A stretch of 64,000 nt of DNA, taken from Nyssa sinensis. Its lineage: Eukaryota; Streptophyta; Magnoliopsida; Cornales; Nyssaceae. The position numbers and the translations under genes were made by a program. The stretch lies in contig CM018031.1 in assembly GCA_008638375.1 (NCBI GenBank), forward strand, positions 8,581,062-8,645,061. The letters are read 5' to 3'. Below are positions 54,759 through 64,000 of the stretch, in pieces (position 1 is the stretch's first letter; each line of letters opens with the position of its first letter). Below the pieces are notes generated by a model. It had not been told where the DNA came from, did no database searches, and saw only the letters and a list, made by a program, of their open reading frames with translations.

Positions 54759-54977
54759 TTAAGGCCAAATGCAACTCTCAGCTATTTTCCAGGTCATGAG
54801 GGTTTCCTCTTCTTCATTCCTAGTATAATCATGGTACTTACCAGAGATGGTGCTCCATTCTCTTCCCACATTTCCACCGCCGCTGCGCCCAGCCATCTCC
54901 ATCAAGTCTTCACCTAGAAAAATGGTGTCCCGGTGACATCTCATTAGAGCAGCCAGCAACAACACCAACGACGCCAT
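54759..54977 (-). CDS. Hypothetical small ORF, possible first exon
   Basis: Reads MASLVLLLAALMRC at its start, a short hydrophobic segment that could be a weak signal sequence, then GEDLMEMAGRSGGGNVGREW. A consensus donor CTG|GTAAGT follows STIS on the minus strand, so the last ~25 codons of the ORF may be intron. TATATATATATG lies about 50 bp upstream. I do not recognise a family, and a following exon was not found. Confidence 0.25.
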   Translation of the reverse strand: MASLVLLLAALMRCHRDTIFLGEDLMEMAGRSGGGNVGREWSTISGKYHDYTRNEEEETLMTWKIAESCIWP

Positions 54978-54999
54978 ATCTGCAGCTTCAAGCCTTCTT

Positions 55000-57690
55000 C
55001 TGCCTTTGAATGTTCAAAGATACATACATATATATATATGGACGCAGTGTGCCATCAAGTTAAATTACGGAAATATCCTCCTTGATAGAAAATTTGTTAG
55101 TTATTTAATAATTAGTATTGATAAATATTTCAAAATTTCTAAGGGTATAATCAGAAAATTGCAGAAGTAGATTCTTCATGCAGCAAATATTTTGGGTCAT
55201 TTTGGACGTTAAATTGTTTCATGCAAACCTTGCCATTCAAGTTTTGTAAAGAGTTGGCCATCTAAGCCACCTATACATGAGTCAATGAGCGTTGGACAAC
55301 CTCATGAGAGAGAAAGAGTCAAACTTTGATGATTATCCAACGCAATGTATTAACATCAATATTAATCTCTAATTGATACCCATCATCCTAATTAAATTTA
55401 AGGGTGTTGTCAATTATTTTCAGCATGAAGGTACTTTTTATTTTTTTCATGTAAGTTTTGGAGAAGGAAAAAAAAAATATAATTTAAAATAAAAAGGAAA
55501 AGAAAAGAAAAAAAAACATTCATTTTCATCTTGATTGAAAATTCATGAGAGATATTAGGATTACCGATTATTTTAAAAGCTTAAACTAATAAGCTACATA
55601 CTAATGCAACAAAGTGCATGATTGAGCGAGTGCCTGCAAATTTTTGCACCTAACGGGAGTGGATAGATTTGAATTTAAATTAAAATATGAGTTTTGATAT
55701 CATGTTAAATCACTAGTTACTCTAAAAGTTTAAGCTAATAGAGAATGATGCAACTGTGTATATCAAGTTAACAACTGAAAATAAGAAGAAAATTATTAAA
55801 TCTTATTTGAATTGTTAGTAGAAAAGAAAAATGAAGAGAGAAAGCCAGAAATTATTATTTGACAATCTTACCTTTATTATTTGTGAATTGCCTAATTTAC
55901 AACCCATTCATTTAAGGGTATTTTTGATAATTTAAAAAATCTCATTAAATTAACTATTTTTCTCTCTAAATCTCTCTAATTTTGGAGAGATTAAAGAAGA
56001 CATCCTAATCACTAGAATTTTATCTCCTAATTTTCTCTTCTCTCTTCGTCATAGAGTTCCAACGAGTGAAAGCCACTTGAATCTTTTCTTTTATGACCAA
56101 ATCATCCCATCCAAATGAATTGTAAATTAAGAGAAATTTAGAGTCCACCAAATGATGCAATATAGGATACCTGCCCAAAGAAGTAAGCATCACAAAATAG
56201 GTAAAAGCTTGTTTAAGTTATGATAATGGGACACCTAACTTTTTTTTTTTACAAGGCTTTTTATGAAATGGGCAACATATGGTTGATCGGACAACCAGGA
56301 CTATATATTCTCATTTCGTGTCATAGTTGGTGACATTGATGAGAGAAGTTTGTATTGCTTTTGAGTGATTAGAAATTAGGGTTTTGTACTGAATTTTATG
56401 AAGTCAATTTAGCTCCTAGTTAAGGAAATGTTATTCATACTCTCTTTTTATGCACTTGTATGTAAAAATATTTTTTTAAGATAATTAATGTTTTTTTTTT
56501 GGAACCTCAAATGCATAAATGGAGAATGGGAATAAAGATGCCCCTAAGCTATCTATACATATATACAAGTGTGTCACGTCAACTACAAATAAAAAGTTGT
56601 ACCCTTAATGGGGCAGCTGATTGTGACGCAAAACCAATTGATAGATGAAGGTTTGTGCCAAAATATTGGTGGTATTATGTAATTTTAGTAGGTAGACCTA
56701 ATTAAATCAATGAACATATATGGCACCATTGCCCACTATCAATTTGAATAAATTGAGTAGAATTAACCAAGACTAATGAGTAACTTGATCCAGGACTAAT
56801 ACCAATGAGAAGGCAGGGGAACAAAATACTAAGCCTACTTGTAGCCCATTTTCATAAAAGAAAAAAATTTAGTAGCATCGTTGCACGTACGATGGTCATT
56901 GTAATTGAGTATTGATGCAGGATTCATGTAAATCTTACATTAATACTTACATCACAATGGTTGTCACATGATGCGATAGTACCACTAGACTTTTTTTTTC
57001 TTACAAACGGTGGGATACATTGGTGGGTCACATAATTACTGTGACCCACCTCTTGTAAAAAACTAGATTACACGTGGGTTAAATGTGATGGAACATAACA
57101 CATTTCTTTGGACAGGAATTGCCACTAGGTTATTGCCTATTTTGGCAATTGAATAAATTTTGTTTATGTGAAATTTTATTTCTAAAATGATAGCAAGTGT
57201 ATGTGATAGGGTTATGGAATCAATTCTCAAACTTTTGATAGCAAATTGGTAAAAAGTAATTTTATGTTTGATTGGTAAATGAGTTGTTAAACAACCCTAT
57301 CTCAAGTTGCTTTCTATTTAACTGGATTTGTCCAAACAATCCTTACTCAAAAGCAAGTTCAAAGCAACTTACAAAGTGCTAATTGATCTAAACATGGATA
57401 AATTAATTGACTAGTAACTAAAAGAATTGAACAAGTGAGTGCAGTTGGACTAAAAGAATTTCTATTCAATTTATTGATCAAACTCACAGCACTACTTTTA
57501 CATGTATTTTTTTTCCCCTACAAAGTACAAATCATTTCCCACACAAAGCATAGCTGGAAGACATCAGGGAAGCACTTTAAGCAAAAAAAAAATTACACTT
57601 CCCATCAAACAAGACATAATCACCACCCACCTCTTCAACTAAAATGTGACATATACATATAAATGTATCTACACAACCCCTGTTTTTCTT
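55000..57690. other. Intergenic region before the gibberellin 2-oxidase gene
   Basis: No supported gene. Contains a 9-bp-stem inverted repeat GTGGGTCAC ... GTGACCCAC near 57023-57049, and a CT/GA-rich stretch at about 55800-56050 vaguely like the Tourist-like MITEs. Confidence 0.55.
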
Positions 57691-57751
57691 TTTCTTCATC
57701 ATTTTGATGTCCCTACTCCTAAATCTAATGACTAGCTCAACTCCTCTTCTC

Positions 57752-60226
57752 TTAAGAAGATGTGATTTTATCGCCAGTGTTATTGTTCTTGAAGAGGTCG
57801 AGGCGGCGTTCTCCCAAACGTAAAGAGAATGCAGCTTTTTTGTACTCACCCCATGTGAAGGGCTTGTAGTGACTGGGATTCTGGGGTGAGACCATCCGCG
57901 GAATAGGTGAGATTGATGCAGTCAATGGTGGAGCCCCAAAATACATTATGGACATTCTGGGCTTCACGGAACAGTTTGCTAGTACTCTGTGTCTCACACT
58001 CGCAAACCTTCCATTTGTCATAGCCTAATTCATTTTGCAACACAAAGAGCGTGTCAATAACGAAATTAAGTAGGAGTGTTATATATATCAAACATATATG
58101 TATATATATATATATATAGATATATACCTCTAAAGCATCACCCACAAAAACACAGAAGTCAGTGGGGTCAGGAGGGACAGGGAGCCACAACCCACCATCC
58201 AAAAAAATTTGAAGGCCCCCAACATCATTGGATCGCAAGATGGTCAAGATTTGGGGGTCAGAATGTTCTCCGAATCCAATACGAGAGTGTTGATGAAGGT
58301 TATGTGAAGGGTCCCAATCCCTGCCCTTGGTGTCCAAAACAGGAGGATAGTGATTGAGCCTGAAGCATGAATCACTGTGGACGTCTCTGATCAGCCTACT
58401 AAACAATGATTTGTCTGAAATCCAAAGCCCTTCAGCCGCTAGATCCAGAATCTCACATGTCAGGTTTCCAACCGCTTGTATGTAATCATTCGCAGCACAA
58501 CTGCCAAATTCCAAAACAAAAAATATGAGCCCAGAAAAAAAAAAAAAACATTACTGCTACACCATACTTGGTATAGGGACAGATGGAGAGCTCTGATTCT
58601 TTCGGTTTTTTGATTTGATTGTAAAGTTATTAATTCGTGTCTTGACTTTTTCAATTCTGTATTAATTTTCAATTCAACAATATTCTCAAGAGTCATTATA
58701 GGGTGACCTGTCAATGCCGGACTGCTTGCAAATCATAATTCTATACCATATGTCAAAAATTACATGGACAAACGTCCACGGGGAATATATATCTAAAGCT
58801 GACAGCAGCAGCCAACTCACGTCCTCTACAAGAAATGACACTCATCATACCATTACTGTCATATCTTGTATACAAACCCCTTTTTTTATATATATCTGCA
58901 GATATAAATTTTTTTTGTTTGTATGGCAATACAGGTGTGTGCGTATGTTCGTGTGTGTGTGAAAGAGAGAGAGAGGGTGTGTTTGGTGAAGTGAGGCGGT
59001 TAAAGTGGGGTTGTCAGATTTCACATTGTTGAATGGAGTTTCAAGTGTTCCCACAGCCAAAACTCAACTAGTTAGATAAAATATGGTTTTACTTTTTGGG
59101 TTCGACGTTGCTATTCGACCGCATGTCGTGAAGAAGTCTGTGTTTTTGGGTTGCACGTCTAACCATTTGACCAGTATTTTTCTAACTTTGCGGATGTGGT
59201 TCCCATTGGTCTTTGGCCAAACATTACGTAAGGGATGATTTCACTAGACATTAACTTAAAAATAAAATAAGTGAGGCGGTCCAAGTCTTAATCTATTTAA
59301 TTTTCATAGACCCCAAAAAATGGCCTATTAACCAATGTTTATGCTAAAAATATGCAGTTGCCTAAAATGGAGCAGACCTGATTAGATAATTAACTGATTC
59401 AACTTATTGAATGAATTAATCAATGATCTTTAATTCATATTATATATATGTTTGTATATATATATATATATATTCATTTCTTTTTCTAAAGAGAATATAA
59501 TGTCTCTTTCTAGGAGACTATGCATCAACACAAAACAACCTTTCACCAGTTCATCCGCAAAATCAAATTATATATATTATATGTACACACACATATGCAG
59601 GCACATTGAAAAGTCATGGAAATCTAAACCAAACGCATCTAGAACTGTGCCATTGCGAAACTCGTGAAACCGTTGACACTTCTTATAGTCTTAATTTAAC
59701 ATTGTCTTACAGTAAAATTAAATATTTTATTATTGTTTTGATTGCCATTAATGTTGAAAATTTTGAAATAAACATGGAAAACTCTCAAATGAATTAATTA
59801 AACATGTGATTTTCCAATGGGGTTCGTAGCAGAAAAACAAGATTACCTGAACTTTGCTGGGTCATTGGAGATAGCTTGAGATCTCTCAGAAATGGAGAGA
59901 GGATTGGTTTGAAGGATAAGATACTCAAGCTCACCCATATCGCCATTGAAGCCGATGTTTCTGCTACCATAACCAAAAGGACTAGCTGGACCAGCATGCT
60001 GCTTCTCCAAAGCTGGTTTGCCGAAAAAATTGAAAGCTTCTTTTTCCATTCTATCAACTATCTCCATGGGAACACCATGGTTCACCACCTTGAAGAAACC
60101 ATATTCTTCACTTGCTTTTACAATTAGCTCAGCCAGCTTAGACCTCTCGAGAGAAAGATCAATGACTGGAATTCCGACGGCCCTCGTCTTTTTGCTCCGC
60201 AATGGAGTTGGAGAAGGTGCAACCAT
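57752..60226 (-). CDS. GA2OX: Gibberellin 2-beta-dioxygenase (C19-GA 2-oxidase)
   Basis: Fe(II)/2-oxoglutarate dioxygenase that inactivates bioactive gibberellins and their precursors by 2-beta-hydroxylation; soluble. Three exons 60226-59847, 58500-58128 and 58024-57752 join in phase to 341 residues, normal for the family. Motifs: [71 protein letters not shown], the iron ligands in [11 protein letters not shown] and VRHRV, the 2-oxoglutarate-binding RMS in [14 protein letters not shown], and [11 protein letters not shown]. The start [20 protein letters not shown] fits homologues; an in-frame ATG at 60253 would add nine residues. TATTTAA lies about 105 bp upstream (60338-60332). Exon 3 begins Ala-Met where the family usually has Val before [LM]TNGRF. 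Intron 1 is about 1.3 kb. Confidence 0.95.
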
Positions 60227-60339
60227 GCTGATTGCAAATCTAAGAAAACTCAAAGAGGGAACCTTATGGAAGGTGGAAGAAAGTAATTGAGTTTGAAGTT
60301 TGAAGGAGAGATCATGGTTGAAGACCTGGCATTAAATAC

Positions 60340-60569
60340 ACGGCGAGGGAGAGAGAAAGAGACATGTATTGTGACCCTTGATACTTTAAATATTATTATA
60401 TATTGAATATATTGTCTAAATTTAAAAAATAAATAAAAATAGCTGAGGTAAATATGGTCCTACTTGTACCCACCATTAGGTATCACTGTAATCACATCTT
60501 GTTTGTATGAGATATCTTTTTTAAAAAAAATAAAAACACAAAAATTGTTCAATGATTAAATATATTGGA

Positions 60570-60606
<37 letters not shown>

Positions 60607-62031
60607 TTTAGAACTGTAATTCATACAATTAACTCAAACCAATTAACTATTGTCCTTTGTCACATAAACATATATTTCACCACTTACTTTCCAAAGGTTA
60701 AAATCAATGTTACTGTTGGAAATTAATTTTGAAAAAGTTATTGTAAAAAGATGCCAGAAATTTTATGTAAGATTTGAATACTATTGATGTTAAGTAAGAT
60801 TCGAGTACTATTGATGTAGAACAAGTAGTACACAATTCCATTCGGAAATGAAAGACAAAGAAGTTCAAGCTCCAACAACTTGATATCTCTCCTTTCAAAA
60901 TTTGACTTTTCTAAACTCTCTCTCAAATTTGCCCATAGGCTAATAACTTTAGCAGTCAGTCAGTCATTCATTTCAATGACAAAGATTGAAACAATCTAAT
61001 GGCTAAAATTCTGTATTATGGGAAGAACAATGGTAGGGAAAAATAATTGTAATTCTTCCAAAAAAAAATAGAATTTGACTATTGATTGGAATAGAAATAA
61101 CAAAAAATAACTTTTTGTATAGCAATTTTGCAAAAATTTAGTTTTAACATGATGAATTTACCTTTGGAGTTGTTCTAAGCATGCCGTTATTTGACCCAAT
61201 GGATCAAACTTGCCACTCATGCTACAATTAGAGGAGGATTTTAGTCACATTTATGCATTTGGACTTTCAATTGGACATTTTTACTATCTTTGAAAAGTAA
61301 TATTTTTTTAATTACTTCGTGTAGGAAACTCTGATTGAGTTTCTGTTTATTGTCATCTTCTTCATATCTTATTTAATTTCTAATTTTGAACTCAATTGTA
61401 AAATGTCCAATTTTGATTTTATCTCAATTTTTCTAGACTTATTAAGATTAGCATAGTAATTATAGTTCTTACTACAAGAAAGTAGATTTTTTGTGACGTT
61501 TAGAATTAGCTTTTTAATTGTGGTTTCACTACAAGAAAATAGACTTTTTGCAACATCTAGAGAAATCCCAAATGAATTTGACTTCGTTGCAAAAAGTCTT
61601 TTGTGATGCTAAACATGGCGTCACTAATGAACCGCTAGTAATACAATCGTCGTGGTTCTTAGTCAACTTAATAGTAATCCATGCCTATAAGTATAATGAA
61701 TAGACTTTTGTTATTTACCTTTCATCAAGATTTTGAATTCTATAAAATTTGTTCTTATATTCATAATTGCTTCACTATTACAACATTAATGTGTTTGTAT
61801 ATTATTATCACGTTTCGTATTTCTTGAATTATTATATAAAAAGAAAGGAAGGAACTTAAGCTTAGTTAAAAAATTTTACTTTTTTAGATATTGACCAAAA
61901 TTAATATGATTAGTTTTGAAATGGTTAGGTACTATATGTTAATGTAAATTTAAAATTTTCTCATTACTTCATTAATGAAGGATTGTACTATGAAAAATGT
62001 TATTTTAACCGTGCTTTCACTCAGATGAATA
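60340..62031. other. Intergenic region upstream of the gibberellin 2-oxidase gene
   Basis: AT-rich, with (AT)n at 60573-60604 and a CACTA-type terminus at 61529. No supported gene. Confidence 0.6.
61470..61660 (+). mobile_element. CACTA-type element terminus, possibly two nested ends
   Basis: CACTACAAGAAAATAGACTT at 61529 is the standard plant CACTA terminal sequence, followed by subterminal TTTTTGCAAC words. A degenerate TACTACAAGAAAGTAGATTT lies 59 bp earlier. No opposite TTGTAGTG end was seen. Confidence 0.6.
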
Positions 62032-62039
62032 GTCCTATT

Positions 62040-62268
62040 TAGAAGTGTCAAATATTATCTAAATCTGTCAATTCGTTCTAACCCGTCCATTTAGTTAGCG
62101 AGTCATAAACGGATTAGGTAATAAGGAATCCGTCAATTTAGCGGGTCAATACGGGTTGAATATAAGTGTTTGACAGGTTAAGAATAAAAAATAACAAAAT
62201 AGTATAATAATATATATATATATATATATCCATAACATACATATATATATAATATAGTATGTATATAT

Positions 62269-62321
<53 letters not shown>

Positions 62322-63017
62322 CATATTTATGGGTTTTAAAGGAACCAATAGCATGATGTGTGTGACAGCAACGAATTGATTTGTTATGACAAGTGGGTCT
62401 GCTGCCTATACTCCCAATTATCTTGGAATTGATCAATCCCTGCACCAAATAAGGGACTGTTTGGGAGGTACGAATAATTATTGTGGGCAGTCCTTGACAT
62501 TGAAAGGAAAAAAAAAAAAGTAAAAAAAAAATGTCAAACAGTCTGTCTCAGTAGTGGAATAAACACTTGTTTGATAAAAAGAAGAGGACGCAAAATGGGG
62601 TGAAGAATTTTATTGAATTTTCTGGTCAAACGAGTAAACATGTCTCTCTCATTGGCTCTTTGGAATCAATCAGAGAGCCAAACAAAGAAAAACAAGTCTA
62701 GGTGGTAATCTTAGAGACTTGACTAATATGGTTCGGTTTATTCGAATTTTAAACTGAAACTGAATCGACTCACTAATTTTTTAATTGTATTCTTGACTTT
62801 CTTTTACTAATAATGTTTTGTTAGATTTTCAAGAAATCTAAAGTAAAACAATTATTGTAATTATTTAAAAATAATGTTTCTTCTATTAGAGTAAAAAAAA
62901 TAACGGGTTGAATTCGGGTTGACCTGACCCGTTTAATTGCAAGGTCAAATATAAATTCAACCCGTTTTGACCCGACCCATTTTAAACCTACCCAGCCCGT
63001 CTATTTTGCCGGGCCTA
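62040..63017. mobile_element. hAT-like non-autonomous element, copy 2, with 8-bp target duplication
   Basis: Left end TAGAAGTGTCAAAT and right end ATTTTGCCGGGCCTA are imperfect inverted termini. GTCCTATT flanks both sides exactly (62032-62039 and 63018-63025). The left ~180 bp matches copy 1 (37006-38354) in inverse orientation, but the interior differs and shows no ACC-synthase sequence. Contains (TA)n and (CA)n tracts at 62210-62322. Confidence 0.8.
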
Positions 63018-63025
63018 GTCCTATT

Positions 63026-64000
63026 CATGTTAATATGAGAGTTTTAGAAATAATAATTTTTTATACAATAATTATTCATGTACTGATTATATATATATAT
63101 ATGTATATATATTTAGACAGCACACCTAGGTTAATATCCTTGAATTTGGAGTATGGTTGATTTTGATATATTGTAAAGACAAGGCAATCTCACACGAGAT
63201 ATTCTTGAATAAAACTGAACTATCATTATAACAGTATATTTTTATAATAATATTATTTAGTATGTATGAAGATTTTTTTTTTACTGAATAATAAAATGTT
63301 TGATAAGTCTTATTGAAAAATTAGATTAACATGTAGTAATTTAATTTCATTGATGACCGAGGAATGTCTTATCTCTCTTAACTTATAATTTAGATTCAAG
63401 TCCGGCATCCCATGATAATGGTTTCTCTCATGATGTAATTGTTGATTTATCAAAGAATGTATTAATGATGTTTTTGTAATTAAATAATATGTTTTGTCTT
63501 CTATTTAAATTATAAAACAATTATGATAGATAATATTATTTGATAAATTGAACCTGAGGTACTTAATATTATTTAATTTAAAAAGGTTCAGATAAAAAGG
63601 GACTATTGAACCAGACTAGTCAATAATTTCCCCATTAGCAGACGTTAGGTGAGAAGGAGGTTGGGGCCAACATGGGGCTGGGTTGGGGGTGGGGGGCGTC
63701 GCGGCTGTTTGTCCCCTTCCATTGGATTTTGTATTCCGCGCTTTTCCAACTGTTGACCAATTTCTCTGTTACGCGGATGTTTGACTTTTTCACTTTTTCA
63801 ATGTTACTTTGTAACATGTTTATTAAATTTTCATTTCTCAAAAATCAACCACATATGTGTACGTGTGTGTGTATATATATATATATATCTAATGTGATCT
63901 ATGTTATATAGTATTCTTAAAAATTACACAATGTGAGATCTAAAAATATCACACAGTGATATATCAAATTAGTGATATAATTAAAAATATGAAATAATAT
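63026..64000. other. Right-edge intergenic region
   Basis: AT-rich, with microsatellites at 63087-63110 and 63863-63888. No supported gene. Confidence 0.6.

Noticed and set aside
57846..58514. A single 222-codon ORF as the gibberellin oxidase exon
   Set aside because: Its start precedes the real acceptor and it reads through the donor at 58127 into the intron, including a microsatellite-encoded Tyr-Ile run; the true exon is 58500-58128.

Overview
This window is nuclear DNA of a eudicot plant, probably a woody one. It is AT-rich, the genes have many introns, and it carries Ty1/copia, L1-type LINE, tRNA-SINE, hAT-like and Tourist-like repeats and dense (AT)n/(CT)n/(CA)n microsatellites. There is no sign of a bacterial or organellar segment. 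Species is not claimed.

Layout. 1-3417 (-): eleven exons of a BOR1-type borate exporter, cut by the left edge, with one GC-AG intron. 3418-12451: mostly repeats. 12452-24907 (+): a complete eight-exon chloroplast PII protein gene (GLB1) whose ~9 kb third intron holds a decayed 4.9 kb copia element and a Tourist-like MITE. 26602-31988 (+): a complete ARF1-class GTPase gene with a 5' UTR intron, a duplicated splice donor, SINEs and a LINE. 33073-34354 (-): a complete four-exon galactinol synthase gene, convergent with ARF1, with heat-shock and G-box elements upstream. 36852-38379: a nested mobile-element cluster that carries a broken C-terminal piece of an ACC synthase gene. 39210-44355 (+): an intron-containing ECHIDNA (TVP23) pseudogene. 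50820-51941 (+): an R2R3-MYB gene with an intact DNA-binding domain but a frameshift that removes its C-terminus. 57752-60226 (-): a complete three-exon gibberellin 2-oxidase gene. Repeats fill the rest.

The genes do not form a pathway. Each is an independent plant locus: boron transport, nitrogen/carbon sensing, vesicle budding, raffinose-family sugar synthesis, trans-Golgi trafficking (dead copy), a transcription factor, and gibberellin inactivation. The most unusual content lies in how mobile elements and small duplications have altered these loci: the ACC-synthase fragment in a hAT-like element, the frameshifted MYB, the ECHIDNA pseudogene, duplicated splice donors in ARF1, and two extremely short LINE insertions with target-site duplications. 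I found no convincing evidence for a new multi-gene system. Exon boundaries were set by eye from splice consensus, phase and family similarity recalled from knowledge; no alignment was run.
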